The notes: generated from the sequence alone by a model not told the origin. 64,000 nt of DNA from Oxalobacteraceae bacterium AB_14 (GCA_000381565.1 KB906724.1:1468166-1532165); one strand, 5' to 3'. Counted from the first letter of the stretch, positions 38,431 through 50,503 are shown. Numbers and translations: made by a program.

Positions 38431-39567
38431 ATGCGTATTACCGAAAAAGTTATTGCTGCAAGCGTGTTTGCGATGTTGGCCGGTTGTTCCTTGTTCTCGT
38501 CCAAAGATACCAAGAACCTGCCGGCGCCGCTGGTGGAACTGAAGGGCGGCACCACGCCCAAGACGGTCTGGAAATACTCGATGGGCAAGGCCGGCGCCGC
38601 CGTCTTTACCCCGGCGCTCGCTGGCGACAGCCTGTACGTGGCCGACGCCGACGGCGCGCTGGCGCGCCTGAACGCGGCCACCGGCAAGGAACAATGGCGG
38701 GTCAAGACCGGCACCGACCTGACGGCCGGCGTCGGCACCGACGGCGAGGTGGTTGTGGTCGGCGGCGTCAAGGGTGTTATCCTTGCGTACGACGCCAGCG
38801 GCAAGCAGCTGTGGAAAGGCCAGGCGTCGAGCGAAGTGCTGTCGTCGCCGGTGGTTGGCGGCGGCGTGGTCATCGTGCGCAGCGTCGACAACCTGATCAC
38901 CGCGTATGACGCCAAGACCGGCGCCAAGCGCTGGAACGTCACCCGCACCGCGCCGGCTCTGACCCTGCGCAACGCGCCGGGCATGCTGGTCAACGGCCCG
39001 AATGTGTACGTGGCCCAGCCGGGCGGCAAGCTGCTGGCGCTGGTGCTGGCCACCGGCCTGCCGCGCTTTGAAGTGGTGGTCGGCGAACCGCGCGGCGCCA
39101 CCGAGCTGGAACGCGTCACCGACATCGCCGGCACCCCGGTGATCGTGGAAAAAGATGTGTGCGCCGTGTCCTACCAGGGCCGCGTGGCCTGTTTCGACGC
39201 CATCACCGGCGCGCCGCACTGGAGCAAGCCTGCCTCGTCCGACGTGGGCGTGGCGGTGGACCAGCGTTTTGTATTCGTCTCCGACGACAAAGGCGAAGTT
39301 GCAGCCTATAGCCGTGAAAACGGCAGCAACGCCTGGAAGAACGACAAGCTGGCATACCGCCGCCTGTCGACGCCAGTCTCCTACGGCCGTGCAATTGCCG
39401 TGGGCGACTACCAGGGATATGTCCATCTCCTGTCACGGGAAGATGGCGCATTAATAGGTCGCGCCGCGACCGACGGCAGCCCGATCCAATCGGATCCTGT
39501 CATCGCCGGCACGAATTTGATTTTCCAAACCCAATCAGGGACAGTGACCGCTCTCGCGGTCGAGTAA
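38431..39567 (+). CDS. bamB: Outer-membrane assembly lipoprotein BamB
   Basis: 378 residues. Lipoprotein signal with lipobox MLAGC (Cys19). The mature part is an eight-bladed beta-propeller of PQQ-like repeats, each with patterns such as [18 protein letters not shown] and [15 protein letters not shown]. BamB binds BamA and helps beta-barrel proteins fold into the outer membrane. The hisS-yfgM-bamB-der order is conserved across proteobacteria. der starts five bases after the stop. Confidence 0.95.
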   Translation: MRITEKVIAASVFAMLAGCSLFSSKDTKNLPAPLVELKGGTTPKTVWKYSMGKAGAAVFTPALAGDSLYVADADGALARLNAATGKEQWRVKTGTDLTAGVGTDGEVVVVGGVKGVILAYDASGKQLWKGQASSEVLSSPVVGGGVVIVRSVDNLITAYDAKTGAKRWNVTRTAPALTLRNAPGMLVNGPNVYVAQPGGKLLALVLATGLPRFEVVVGEPRGATELERVTDIAGTPVIVEKDVCAVSYQGRVACFDAITGAPHWSKPASSDVGVAVDQRFVFVSDDKGEVAAYSRENGSNAWKNDKLAYRRLSTPVSYGRAIAVGDYQGYVHLLSREDGALIGRAATDGSPIQSDPVIAGTNLIFQTQSGTVTALAVE

Positions 39568-39571
39568 TAAA

Positions 39572-40918
39572 ATGAAGCCGGTAATCGCACTAGTGGGTCG
39601 ACCCAATGTAGGGAAATCGACCTTGTTTAATCGTCTGACCCGCTCGCGCGATGCGCTGGTGGCGGACTTGCCTGGGTTGACGCGCGATCGTCACTATGGC
39701 GAGGGCCGTGTCGGCGAACGTCCCTTCCTCGTCATCGACACGGGCGGCTTCGAGCCGGTCGCCAAGGAAGGCATCATGCATCAGATGGCGCTGCAGACCA
39801 AGCAGGCCGTGGCCGAGGCCGACATCGTCGTGTTCCTGGTCGACGGCCGCCAGGGCCTGACGCCGCATGACAAAACCATTACCGACTTCCTGCGTAAAAG
39901 CGGCCGTCCGGTCATGCTGGTCGTGAACAAGTCGGAAGGCATGCGCTACACCGCGGTCGTCGCCGACTTCTACGAACTGGGACTGGGCGAGCCTTACTCG
40001 ATCTCGTCGGCGCACGGCGACGGCGTCGCCGACCTGGTGGAGGAGGCGCTGGACCTGGCCTTCGCCCAGCGTCCGGACGATCCCGAGGAACTGGAGAAGA
40101 CCGAGCACGGCATCAAGCTGGCGCTGGTCGGCCGTCCCAACGTCGGCAAGTCCACGCTGATCAACACCCTGCTGGGTGAAGAGCGCGTGATCGCCTTCGA
40201 CATGCCGGGCACCACCCGCGATTCGATCGAGATTCCGTTCGAGCGCGAAGGCAAGCAGTACACGCTGATCGACACGGCCGGCATCCGCCGCCGCGGCAAG
40301 GTGTTCGAAGCGATCGAGAAATTCTCGGTCGTGAAAACCCTGCAATCGATCTCGGAAGCGAACGTCGTCGTGCTGATGCTCGACGCCCAGCAGGACATCT
40401 CCGAGCAGGACGCCCACATCGCCGGCTTCGTGCTCGAGACCGGCCGCGCGCTGGTGATCGCCGTCAACAAGTGGGACGGCTTGCGCAGCGACGAGCGCGA
40501 CGAGATCAAGATCGACATCGACCGCAAGCTGGACTTCCTGTCCTTCGCCAAGATGCACTTCATCTCGGCGCTGAAGTCGCAGGGCATCGCTCCACTGATG
40601 AAGTCGGTGGACGCGGCCTACGCCGCCGCCATGTGCAACCTGTCGACGCCGAAGCTGACCCGCGCCCTGATCGAGGCGGTGGAGAAGCAGGAGCCGCGCC
40701 GCAAGGGTTCGATCCGTCCGAAGCTGCGCTATGCGCACCAGGGCGGCATGAACCCGCCGGTGATCGTCATCCACGGCAACGCCCTGGACGCGGTCGGCGA
40801 GCCGTACAAGCGCTACCTGGAAAAGCATTTCCGCGACACCTTCCAGCTGGTGGGCACGCCGCTACGCATCGAACTGCGCACCGGTAAAAACCCGTTCGCA
40901 AAAACTCAGGGCAAGTAA
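39572..40918 (+). CDS. der: Ribosome-assembly GTPase Der (EngA)
   Basis: 448 residues with two GTPase domains in tandem, unique to Der: GRPNVGKST occurs near residue 8 and again near 188, each with its DTGG or DTAG switch and NKSE or NKWD base-recognition motif; a KH-like C-terminal domain follows. It is needed for 50S subunit maturation. A palindromic repeat begins right after the stop. Confidence 0.97.
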   Translation: MKPVIALVGRPNVGKSTLFNRLTRSRDALVADLPGLTRDRHYGEGRVGERPFLVIDTGGFEPVAKEGIMHQMALQTKQAVAEADIVVFLVDGRQGLTPHDKTITDFLRKSGRPVMLVVNKSEGMRYTAVVADFYELGLGEPYSISSAHGDGVADLVEEALDLAFAQRPDDPEELEKTEHGIKLALVGRPNVGKSTLINTLLGEERVIAFDMPGTTRDSIEIPFEREGKQYTLIDTAGIRRRGKVFEAIEKFSVVKTLQSISEANVVVLMLDAQQDISEQDAHIAGFVLETGRALVIAVNKWDGLRSDERDEIKIDIDRKLDFLSFAKMHFISALKSQGIAPLMKSVDAAYAAAMCNLSTPKLTRALIEAVEKQEPRRKGSIRPKLRYAHQGGMNPPVIVIHGNALDAVGEPYKRYLEKHFRDTFQLVGTPLRIELRTGKNPFAKTQGK

Positions 40919-40919
40919 C

Positions 40920-40998
40920 GTCATTCCCGCGCAGGCGGGAATCCATAGGCCGCTTGACTTCACGGCTCGGCATGGATTCCCGCTTGCGCGGGAACGAC
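40920..40998. repeat. Interspersed palindromic repeat, copy 5 of 6
   Basis: Starts two bases after the der stop. The left arm is the exact consensus ATTCCC-N8-GGGAAT, the right arm ATTCCC-N8-GGGAAC; a 25-base centre separates them. No T-run follows. Confidence 0.88.
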
Positions 40999-41013
40999 GC
41001 GGAAAAATTCGGT

Positions 41014-41040
41014 TTTTTTGCAGGTGCGCCCTGCAAAAAA
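41014..41040. other. A/T-flanked hairpin between der and hfq
   Basis: TTTTTTGCAGG, loop TGCGC, CCTGCAAAAAA: an 11-bp perfect stem with the T-run before and the A-run after on both strands, so it lacks the 3' U-tract of an intrinsic terminator. It may mark the end of the der transcript or protect it. Confidence 0.45.
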
Positions 41041-41098
41041 GACAAAAACAGGTTACAGTGGCTTAGAAGCACCATTCCCGGCATGGCGAACGGTGTTT

Positions 41099-41124
41099 CA
41101 GCGAAAATTGTTTGACTTTCGCTG
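41099..41124 (+). promoter_or_regulatory. Inverted repeat with embedded -35-like box upstream of hfq
   Basis: CAGCGAAA and TTTCGCTG flank a ten-base centre that contains the first five bases of TTGACT (41112-41117). Seventeen bases further lies only a weak -10 (TTGAAA). It could be an operator over the hfq promoter or a transcript hairpin; neither is shown. Confidence 0.3.
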
Positions 41125-41190
41125 GGCCACGTACTTGAAATTAAGCGTTTCGCCTCCAATTCCAACACAACAACATAAAATGGAGCTGTT

Positions 41191-41427
41191 ATGAGCAACA
41201 AAGGGCAACTGTTACAAGACCCATTCCTCAATGCCTTGCGCAAAGAGCATGTTCCTGTCTCGATCTACCTGGTCAACGGCATCAAGCTGCAGGGCCATAT
41301 CGAATCGTTCGACCAGTACGTCGTACTGCTGCGTAACACCGTGACCCAGATGGTTTATAAGCACGCCATCTCCACCGTGGTGCCGGCACGCGCCGTCAAC
41401 CTCAACATTGAATCCGAAGCGGAATAA
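41191..41427 (+). CDS. hfq: RNA chaperone Hfq
   Basis: 78 residues, the usual betaproteobacterial length without a long tail. Sm1 ([23 protein letters not shown]) and Sm2 ([10 protein letters not shown]) motifs are complete, with the distal-face and proximal-face residues Q8, Y25 and K56-H57 equivalents visible. Hfq pairs small RNAs with mRNAs, including rpoS mRNA in other bacteria. GGAG lies before the ATG. First gene of the hfq-hflX-hflK-hflC series. Confidence 0.97.
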   Translation: MSNKGQLLQDPFLNALRKEHVPVSIYLVNGIKLQGHIESFDQYVVLLRNTVTQMVYKHAISTVVPARAVNLNIESEAE

Positions 41428-41475
41428 GCGCTTGCAACACTGCTTCTTCTCAACTCGCCCAGCCTTGACCGTCGT

Positions 41476-42660
41476 ATGCGCGCAGCTCTAGTCGGTATCG
41501 ATTTCGGTCAGGGCGACTTCGCCGCCAGCGTCGAGGAACTGAACCTGCTGGCACGCTCGGCAGGCGCGGAACCGGTGACGACGATCACGGCCAAGCGTTC
41601 CTCGCCGGACGCCGCCTATTTCGTCGGCAGCGGCAAGGCCGATGAAATCGGCCTGGCCGTGCTCGATCACGGCGTCGAAATCGTCATCTTCAACCACGCC
41701 CTGTCGCCTGCCCAGCAGCGCAACCTGGAAAAGCGCCTGAACATCCGGGTGCTGGACCGCACCAGCCTGATACTCGACATCTTCGCCCAGCGCGCCGCCT
41801 CCCACGAGGGCAAGCTGCAGGTGGAGTTGGCCCAGCTGCAGCATCTGGCCACGCGCCTGATCCGCGGCTGGACCCACCTCGAGCGTCAAAAGGGCGGTAT
41901 CGGTTTGCGCGGCCCCGGCGAAACCCAACTCGAGACCGACCGCCGCCTGATCGGCGAGCGGGTCAAGGCCTTGCGCGCGCGCCTGGACAAGCTGCGCAAG
42001 CAGCATGAAACCCAGCGCCGTTCGCGCGGCCGCAGCCAGACGTTCTCGGTGTCGCTGGTCGGCTATACCAATGCCGGCAAGTCGACGCTGTTCAACGCCG
42101 TCACCAAGGCCGGCGTGTATGTCGCAGATCAATTGTTCGCCACGCTGGACACCACCTCGCGCCGTGTGTACATGGGGCAGGAAGTGGGCAACGTGGTGAT
42201 CTCGGACACGGTCGGTTTCGTGCGCGAGCTGCCGCACCAGCTGGTGGCGGCGTTCCGCGCCACGCTGGAGGAGACCATCCATGCCGACTTGCTGCTGCAC
42301 GTCGTCGACGCCTCGTCGCCGGTGCGCATGGAGCAGATCGAGCAGGTCAACCTGGTGCTCAAGGAAATCGGCGCCGACCATATTCCGCAGATCCTGGTGT
42401 GGAACAAGATCGACGCCGCAGGGCTGGAACCGTCGGTCGAGCGCGATGAATATGATAAGATTTCCCGCGTTTTCCTCAGCGCGCGCACCGGCCAGGGCAC
42501 CGATCTTTTGCGCGGCGCCATCGTCGAATGGGCCAAGAGCGCGCCCGGCGCCCGCCTCAACCAGGCGTATGACACCGGCGAAGCAGCGGGCGCAGAAGCA
42601 GGCGAAGAAGCAACCGAGCCGGATAGCAGTCCCACCCTTACTCATGTCGGATCACACTAA
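41476..42660 (+). CDS. hflX: Ribosome-associated GTPase HflX
   Basis: 394 residues. N-terminal HflX domain (YFVGSGKADEIG, VIFNHALSPAQQRNLEKRL), glycine-rich GGIGLRGPGETQLETDRR linker, then the GTPase domain with GYTNAGKST, the switch TLDTTSRR, SDTVGFVRELPHQLV and WNKID. HflX splits stalled or heat-damaged ribosomes. Downstream of hfq and coupled to hflK: the TAA stop overlaps the hflK ATG by one base. Confidence 0.96.
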   Translation: MRAALVGIDFGQGDFAASVEELNLLARSAGAEPVTTITAKRSSPDAAYFVGSGKADEIGLAVLDHGVEIVIFNHALSPAQQRNLEKRLNIRVLDRTSLILDIFAQRAASHEGKLQVELAQLQHLATRLIRGWTHLERQKGGIGLRGPGETQLETDRRLIGERVKALRARLDKLRKQHETQRRSRGRSQTFSVSLVGYTNAGKSTLFNAVTKAGVYVADQLFATLDTTSRRVYMGQEVGNVVISDTVGFVRELPHQLVAAFRATLEETIHADLLLHVVDASSPVRMEQIEQVNLVLKEIGADHIPQILVWNKIDAAGLEPSVERDEYDKISRVFLSARTGQGTDLLRGAIVEWAKSAPGARLNQAYDTGEAAGAEAGEEATEPDSSPTLTHVGSH

Positions 42661-43976
42661 TGCGTGTCTCGTCACTTATGAAACGTCTCGGCCTGAAGCT
42701 GTCGCTGAACGATCCCCACTGGGGCTCGGGCAAGAAAGACGGCAAGCCGCAAGCCAATGAAGGCAAGAAGCCCGGCGAAGGTCCGCCCGACATGGAGCAG
42801 CTGTGGCGCGATTTCAACCAGCGCCTGAACAGCTTCTTCGGCCAGAAGAACCGTCCCGACGGTAACGGCGGCGGCAACGGCCCCGGCGGCGGCGGCCGTC
42901 CCGACCTGGCCGGCATGCGCGCCACCGCCGGCGCGATCGGCGCCGTGATCGGCCTGATCTGGCTCGCCAGCGGCTCCTTCATCGTGCAGGAAGGCCAGGC
43001 CGGCGTGGTCTACACTTTCGGCAAGATCAGCCACGTGACCGGTTCCGGTTTCAACTGGCGCTGGCCGTATCCGTTCCAGAGCGACGAAACCGTCAAGGTC
43101 TCGCAGATGCGGATGGTGGAGATCGGCTACCGCAACAACATCAAGAACAAGCAGGCGCGCGAATCGCTGATGCTGACCGATGACGAGAACATCATCGACA
43201 TCCAGTTCGCCGTGCAGTTCAAGCTGAAAGACCCGGTGGCCTGGCTGGTCAACAACCGCGACGAGGAGGAAACCGTACGCCAGGTGGCCGAGACCTCGAT
43301 CCGCGAAATCGTCGGCAAGAACAAGATGGACTTCGTGCTGTACGAGGGCCGCGACAAGGTCGCCCTCGAAACCCAGCAGCTGATGCAGCAGATCCTCGAC
43401 CGCTACGCTTCCGGCGTGCTGGTGTCGAACGTGACCCTGCAGGCGGTGCAGCCGCCGGAGCAGGTGCAGGTCGCCTTCGACGACGCCGTGCGCGCCGGGC
43501 AGGACCGCGAGCGCCAGAAGAACGAAGGCCAGGCCTACGCCAACGACGTGATCCCCCGCGCACGCGGCAGCGCCTCGCGCCTGCTGCAGGAAGCCGAGGG
43601 TTATCGCTCGATGATCACCGAGAACGCCACCGGCAACGCCTCGCGCTTCAAGCAGGTGCTGGCCGAGTACCAGAAGGCGCCGGGCGTCACGCGCGACCGC
43701 ATGTACCTGGAAACCATGCAGCAGATCTTCACCAGCACCAGCAAGGTGATGGTCGACGCCAAGTCCGGCAGCAATATGCTGTATCTGCCGCTGGACAAGA
43801 TGATCGCCCAGGCCGCGGCCACCGACAGCGCCGCCGCTGCCGCCCGCGCCGCCGCGCAGGCCGCCGCCTCGACGTCGTCGTCCGCATTGCCGGCCGAAGT
43901 GATGCCGCAGGTGGAAGTCAGTCGCCAGCGCGATTCACGCGCCCGCGACGCCTTACGTGAACGGGAGGGTCGTTAA
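42660..43976 (+). CDS. hflK: FtsH protease regulator HflK
   Basis: 438 residues. A cytoplasmic Gly/Pro-rich N-terminus (~1-95; GNGGGNGPGGGGRPDL), one membrane helix, then a periplasmic SPFH/prohibitin domain (VVYTFGKISHVTGSGFNWRW) and an Ala-rich C-terminus. With HflC it builds a large ring around FtsH and limits its access to membrane substrates. ATG at 42660 overlaps the hflX stop; ATG at 42678 is an alternative. hflC begins within its stop codon. Confidence 0.95.
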   Translation: MRVSSLMKRLGLKLSLNDPHWGSGKKDGKPQANEGKKPGEGPPDMEQLWRDFNQRLNSFFGQKNRPDGNGGGNGPGGGGRPDLAGMRATAGAIGAVIGLIWLASGSFIVQEGQAGVVYTFGKISHVTGSGFNWRWPYPFQSDETVKVSQMRMVEIGYRNNIKNKQARESLMLTDDENIIDIQFAVQFKLKDPVAWLVNNRDEEETVRQVAETSIREIVGKNKMDFVLYEGRDKVALETQQLMQQILDRYASGVLVSNVTLQAVQPPEQVQVAFDDAVRAGQDRERQKNEGQAYANDVIPRARGSASRLLQEAEGYRSMITENATGNASRFKQVLAEYQKAPGVTRDRMYLETMQQIFTSTSKVMVDAKSGSNMLYLPLDKMIAQAAATDSAAAAARAAAQAAASTSSSALPAEVMPQVEVSRQRDSRARDALREREGR

Positions 43977-44887
43977 TGAACCGCATAGCCAGTACCCTCA
44001 TTGCGGCCTTCGTCGCGTTCCTGCTGCTGTCGTCCACCATGTTCGTGGTCGACCAGCGCAAGTACGCCATCGTGTTCGCGCTGGGCCAGATCAAGGAAGT
44101 CATTCGCGAGCCGGGCCTGCATTTCAAGCTGCCGCCGCCGTTCCAGAACGTGGTCTACCTCGATAACCGCATCATGACCATCGAGACCCCGGACGCCGAG
44201 CGTTTCATCACGGCCGAGAAGATGAACATCCTGGTCGACAGCTTCGTCAAGTGGCGTATCGGCCGCGCCGAGAGCCAGCCCAAGCTGTACTACGTGACCT
44301 TCGGCGGCGACGAGAGCCGCGCGCGCGACCGCATGTCGCAGATCGTCAAGGCGGCGCTGAACGAGGAAATCACCAAGCGCACCGTGGGCGAGGTGATCTC
44401 CGGCCAGCGCGGCAAGGTGATGGAGGCGATCCGCGCCAAGGTGGTGGCGGAGTCGTCGCAGATCGGCGTCGAGATCATCGACGTGCGCCTCAAGCGCGTC
44501 GAGTATGTCGAGCAGATCAACAACTCGGTGTACGAGCGCATGAAGGCCGAGCGCATGCGCGTGGCCAACGAGCTGCGTTCGACCGGTAACGCCGAATCGG
44601 AGAAGATCCGCGCCGACGCCGACCGCCAGCACGCCGTGATCATCGCCGAAGCCTACCGCGACGCCGAGCAGATCCGCGGCGAGGGCGATGCCAAGGCCTC
44701 GGCGATCTACGCCGAAGCGTTCGGCAAGAACCCGGAGTTCTACAAGTTCTACCGCAGCCTGGAAGCCTACCGCGCCACCTTCAAGAATCGCAGCGATGTG
44801 ATGGTGCTGGACCCGAGCTCGGACTTCTTCAAGTACTTCAAGGGCTCCGGCGCCGCCGGCCCGGCAGCGGCTCCCGCCAAAAAATAA
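43976..44887 (+). CDS. hflC: FtsH protease regulator HflC
   Basis: 303 residues. N-terminal signal anchor (IASTLIAAFVAFLLLSSTMF), then an SPFH domain (VVDQRKYAIVFALGQIKEVI, EPGLHFKLPPPFQNVVYLDN) and long helices ending in FYKFYRSLEAYRATF, a typical HflC segment. Partner of HflK; translation is coupled by a one-base overlap. A palindromic repeat follows eight bases after the stop. Confidence 0.95.
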   Translation: MNRIASTLIAAFVAFLLLSSTMFVVDQRKYAIVFALGQIKEVIREPGLHFKLPPPFQNVVYLDNRIMTIETPDAERFITAEKMNILVDSFVKWRIGRAESQPKLYYVTFGGDESRARDRMSQIVKAALNEEITKRTVGEVISGQRGKVMEAIRAKVVAESSQIGVEIIDVRLKRVEYVEQINNSVYERMKAERMRVANELRSTGNAESEKIRADADRQHAVIIAEAYRDAEQIRGEGDAKASAIYAEAFGKNPEFYKFYRSLEAYRATFKNRSDVMVLDPSSDFFKYFKGSGAAGPAAAPAKK

Positions 44888-44895
44888 GTTGTATA

Positions 44896-44955
44896 GTCAT
44901 TCCCGCAAGGTGGGACTCCATAGTCGGTATGGATTCCCACCCGCGCGGCGATGAC
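44896..44955. repeat. Interspersed palindromic repeat, copy 6 of 6 (most diverged)
   Basis: 60 bases. Left inner GGTGGGA pairs with right inner TCCCACC, where the other copies have GGCGGGA and TCCCGC; a C-to-T change on one side is thus matched by G-to-A on the other. The outer arms keep GTCATTCCCGC but end in GCGATGAC. Confidence 0.8.
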
Positions 44956-45073
44956 AGCCGGCGTATCTTTTTCCCCTCCCGCAACGCATTTTCGCGTAAA
45001 ATATCAGGTTCGGCCTTCCGCTTCACGGGTCTCGGCGCGTGCGCCACATTGTTCATTTTTAAACTGCCTCCCC

Positions 45074-47549
<2,476 letters not shown>

Positions 47550-47566
47550 TCAAAGGATTTTGCAAA

Positions 47567-48112
47567 ATGACGACCCCACAAACCAACGACAAACACCTCT
47601 GGGTCTCCTGGGATGAATACCACCGCCTGATCGAGCGCCTGGCGCTCAAGGTGCACGAATCGGGCTGGAAGTTCGACCAGGTGCTGTGCCTGGCGCGCGG
47701 CGGCGTGCGTCCCGGCGACGTGTTCTCCCGCATCTTCGACGTGCCGCTGGCGATCCTGTCGACCAGCTCGTACCGCGAGGAAGCCGGCACCGTGCGCGGC
47801 GACCTGGACATCGCCAAGTACATGACGATGACCAAGGGTCCGCTGAGCGGCCGCATCCTGCTGGTCGACGACCTGGCCGATTCGGGCGTGACGCTGGTCA
47901 AGGTGATGAAGCATTTGACCGACAACTTCGACGGCGTGACCGAAGTGCGTTCGGCGGTGATCTGGACCAAGGGCAGCTCGGTGTTCAAGCCGGACTACCA
48001 GATGGAGGAGCTGCCGCACAACCCATGGATCCACCAGCCGTTCGAAGACTACGACGGCATCCGTCCGCACCAGCTGGCGGCATGGATCAAGAAGGGCGAG
48101 AGCGGCAACTAA
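47567..48112 (+). CDS. Purine-type phosphoribosyltransferase
   Basis: 181 residues. Type I PRTase fold with the PRPP-binding loop ILLVDDLADSGVTL and CLARGGVRPGDVFSR near the N-terminus. Most like the xanthine/hypoxanthine salvage enzymes of the Gpt family; the exact base specificity cannot be told from sequence. It follows purA at 17 bases, and the pair makes sense as purine synthesis plus salvage. A strong terminator closes the operon. Confidence 0.88.
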   Translation: MTTPQTNDKHLWVSWDEYHRLIERLALKVHESGWKFDQVLCLARGGVRPGDVFSRIFDVPLAILSTSSYREEAGTVRGDLDIAKYMTMTKGPLSGRILLVDDLADSGVTLVKVMKHLTDNFDGVTEVRSAVIWTKGSSVFKPDYQMEELPHNPWIHQPFEDYDGIRPHQLAAWIKKGESGN

Positions 48113-48132
48113 GCCGGTCTATTGCTCCACAG

Positions 48133-48157
48133 AAAAGCGGCCACTGGCCGCTTTTTT
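48133..48157 (+). terminator. Intrinsic terminator after the purA-phosphoribosyltransferase operon
   Basis: AAAAGCGGCC, loop ACT, GGCCGCTTTT followed by more T. A perfect stem with U-tract, ending about 45 bases after the stop. Confidence 0.92.
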
Positions 48158-48366
48158 CATGTGTACGTCATGGGTAATGAGTGTGTTCTTTATGGCAAGT
48201 AAAGTTGCAAATACAATCTGTTAGATGTGCAAAAAGAAATGCAATTAGGACATTTTATGTTAAGATGGCGCTAAGGTTTGGCGGAAACGATTTTTTGGCC
48301 GCGCCATGTAGGTTAGCTGGGCAGAAAGAATTCCCCCTAAGAAAAATAATCTGAATTGGAACATTT

Positions 48367-49020
48367 ATGAATCTGAATAAAATTGCACAAGCTCTGTTCG
48401 TAGCAGGCTGTTTCGTCTCCGCCGCCGCGTCGGCAGCAACCCAAACCTTTACCAGCAACGTCATCGCCAGCACCCAGACCGACCTGACCGCAGTGCTGAA
48501 CTTCGCGCAGTTCAACGCGTCGCTGGGTACGCTGACCTCCGTTAAGTTCGACCTGTTCGCCGACGTGGCCGGCAAGGTTGATCTTGCCAATTACAACGCC
48601 GACTCCATCACCGTTCCTGTCAGCCTAAGCGTGGACGTCTGGCTGAACCGTCCGGACAACAGCACCTTGGCACTGTTTTCGGCTCCGGTGCTGAACCAGG
48701 CTGCGACCATCGACGGCAACGGCACCCTGACCCTGAGCAACGCCTTTACGATGTCGAACAGCGCCAGCTTCGGCGGCGCCAGCGATCTGGCCCTGTTCAC
48801 CGGCAACAGCAGCGTTGCTACGCTGTTCGCGGCCAAGGCCTACACCCAGGCCAACGGCGACGGCGTCGAAGCAGACTTCATGACCAAGGTTGGCGGCTAC
48901 GGCAAGGTGACTTACACCTACACCGCCGCTCCAGTACCTGAACCGGAAACCTACGGCATGCTGCTGGCCGGCCTGGCCCTGGTAGGCGTGGCCGCCAAGC
49001 GCAAATCGCGCAAGGCCTGA
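48367..49020 (+). CDS. PEP-CTERM sorted surface/exported protein (choice-of-anchor E type)
   Basis: 217 residues. Signal peptide (MNLNKIAQALFVAGCFVSAA), a beta-rich middle, and a C-terminal PEP-CTERM sorting signal: PVPEPETYGMLLAGLALVGV followed by KRKSRK. Such signals are cut by exosortase EpsH-type enzymes coded elsewhere; proteins of this class are linked with exopolysaccharide and biofilm matrix. The shared pattern FNASLGTLTSVKFDLF marks it as a paralogue of the next gene. Its own function is unknown. The AT-rich 200-base region upstream probably holds the promoter. Confidence 0.9.
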   Translation: MNLNKIAQALFVAGCFVSAAASAATQTFTSNVIASTQTDLTAVLNFAQFNASLGTLTSVKFDLFADVAGKVDLANYNADSITVPVSLSVDVWLNRPDNSTLALFSAPVLNQAATIDGNGTLTLSNAFTMSNSASFGGASDLALFTGNSSVATLFAAKAYTQANGDGVEADFMTKVGGYGKVTYTYTAAPVPEPETYGMLLAGLALVGVAAKRKSRKA

Positions 49021-49074
49021 GCCCCCTCATCACGATACGCCTGCCGACACACCGGACCATACTACGGATAGAAC

Positions 49075-49755
49075 ATGAAAAAACTGACTCAAACCCTCGT
49101 CGCCATCGCGGCACTCAGCGGCGTTGCTGCTGCCCAGGCTGCTACCCAAAGCATCACCGTTAATTCCAACGTCATCGCCAACGCCAAAGTGGGCAACGGC
49201 GTACTGGACCTGACCAAGTTCGACGCCACGCTGGGCACCCTGCAATCGGTGAAAGTTGAGCTGTTCAGCTCTTTCACGCCGACGCTGAAAGTGGAAAACC
49301 TGAGCACCAGCTCCGGCTCGACCATCGTCGCCAGCGCCAGCGAGAAGCTGGTAATGAGCGCTGCGACCGGCACGCTGGTTGTGTTGCAAGGTTCGGTGAG
49401 CAATACCTTCGTCGAAGCTGCGTTTGATGGCAGCGCCAACTACGCCGGCCTGTCGGGTGCGACCTACGCGCCAGGCGCCACGCTGTTCAGCAACTCGGCA
49501 ATGTTCTCGGACGCCGCCACGCTGGCGCTGTTCTCCGGCGCCGGCTACCTGCACGCCGATCTGGTTGGCACCGCCACCTCGGCCTTCAACGGCACTTCGG
49601 GCAACACCAAATCGCTGAGCGTGACAGCCTTCAACGGCTACGCCAACGTGACCTACACCTACGCACAGCCGGTGCCCGAGCCGGAAACCTACGCCATGCT
49701 GCTCGCTGGCCTGGGCCTGATGGGTGTGGTAGCACGCCGCCGCAAATCGGTTTAA
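49075..49755 (+). CDS. PEP-CTERM protein, paralogue of the preceding gene
   Basis: 226 residues. Signal peptide (MKKLTQTLVAIAALSGVAAAQA), the pattern FDATLGTLQSVKVELF in the same place as in its neighbour, and a C-terminal VPEPETYAMLLAGLGLMGVV plus RRRK sorting signal. 54 bases after the preceding stop, so probably the same transcript, ended by the terminator downstream. The central parts of the two paralogues have diverged strongly, suggesting an old tandem duplication. Confidence 0.9.
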   Translation: MKKLTQTLVAIAALSGVAAAQAATQSITVNSNVIANAKVGNGVLDLTKFDATLGTLQSVKVELFSSFTPTLKVENLSTSSGSTIVASASEKLVMSAATGTLVVLQGSVSNTFVEAAFDGSANYAGLSGATYAPGATLFSNSAMFSDAATLALFSGAGYLHADLVGTATSAFNGTSGNTKSLSVTAFNGYANVTYTYAQPVPEPETYAMLLAGLGLMGVVARRRKSV

Positions 49756-49778
49756 GCCGAATCTGGTGGTACACTGCC

Positions 49779-49803
49779 AACGGGAGCTTCGGCTCCCGTT
49801 TTT
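49779..49803 (+). terminator. Intrinsic terminator after the PEP-CTERM pair
   Basis: AACGGGAGC, the very stable loop TTCG, GCTCCCGTT and further T. A textbook UUCG-capped terminator. Confidence 0.93.
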
Positions 49804-49822
49804 CATTTGACCCAGGGATGCC

Positions 49823-50419
49823 ATGACCCAGAACTTCTTCCAGACCTTCATCCTGCTGCTGCTGGTGACCGACCCGTTCGGCAACGTGCCGCTGTTCGCC
49901 AGCGTGCTCAACCCCGTGCCGGTGGCGCGCCGCTCGCGCATCGTCATCCGCGAGTGCGCGATCGCCTTCGTGCTGCTGCTGGTCTTCATGTTCTTCGGCC
50001 GCCACTTCCTGACCGCGCTGCAATTGTCGGAAGTGTCGCTGCGCATCGGCGGCAGCGTGATCCTGCTGCTGATCTCGATCCGCATGATCTTCCCGCATCC
50101 GGACGGCGTGCTGGGCCGCACCGAGGGCGGCGAACCGTTCATCGTGCCGCTGGCGATCCCGGCGCTGGCCGGGCCGTCGGCGCTGGCCACGGTGCTGCTG
50201 TTCTCGCGCGAGAGCACCGGCGAGGTGCTGGTGCACGTGGCCGCGCTGGCGGCCGTGGGCCTGGTCTGGCTGGCCGTGTTCCTCAGTGCCGAGCGGCTGC
50301 AGAAAGTCCTCGGCCCTCAGGTGATGACGGCCTTCGAACGGCTGATGGGCTTGATCCTGACGGCGATGTCGGTCGAAATGCTGCTCGGCGGCATACGCGA
50401 GTTCGTCAAGACGCTTTAG
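49823..50419 (+). CDS. MarC-family integral membrane protein
   Basis: 198 residues, about six membrane helices. The start FFQTFILLLLVTDPFGNVPLF and the repeat-like second half (FIVPLAIPALAGPSALATV) are the MarC/YhgN family signatures. Despite the name, MarC proteins are not proven antibiotic-resistance factors and their function is unknown. It lies between two terminator/promoter borders and so is probably transcribed alone. Confidence 0.9.
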   Translation: MTQNFFQTFILLLLVTDPFGNVPLFASVLNPVPVARRSRIVIRECAIAFVLLLVFMFFGRHFLTALQLSEVSLRIGGSVILLLISIRMIFPHPDGVLGRTEGGEPFIVPLAIPALAGPSALATVLLFSRESTGEVLVHVAALAAVGLVWLAVFLSAERLQKVLGPQVMTAFERLMGLILTAMSVEMLLGGIREFVKTL

Positions 50420-50441
50420 TGCGGCGAGGCGGGGAGGGTGC

Positions 50442-50470
50442 TTGACTTGGCCCTCAAGTCGGCCTATATT
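50442..50470 (+). promoter_or_regulatory. Sigma-70 promoter of the sdpR-sdpI operon
   Basis: TTGACT (50442-50447), 17-base spacer, TATATT (50465-50470); each box matches five of six consensus positions at optimal spacing. Transcription would start at about 50477, inside the palindrome that follows. Confidence 0.7.
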
Positions 50471-50472
50471 TC

Positions 50473-50498
50473 GATAACTGTCTAATTAGATGACTATC
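50473..50498 (+). promoter_or_regulatory. Candidate SdpR operator overlapping the transcription start
   Basis: GATA-N4-TCTAATTAGA-N4-TATC is symmetric in all 18 defined positions. It covers the expected start site and ends five bases before the sdpR ATG, so a bound ArsR-type repressor would block its own gene. Identified by symmetry and position. Confidence 0.6.
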
Positions 50499-50503
50499 TT
50501 AAT

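Noticed and set aside
41014..41040. Intrinsic terminator after der
   Set aside because: The stem is good, but on both strands the T-run comes before and the A-run after it, so no U-tract would follow in RNA.
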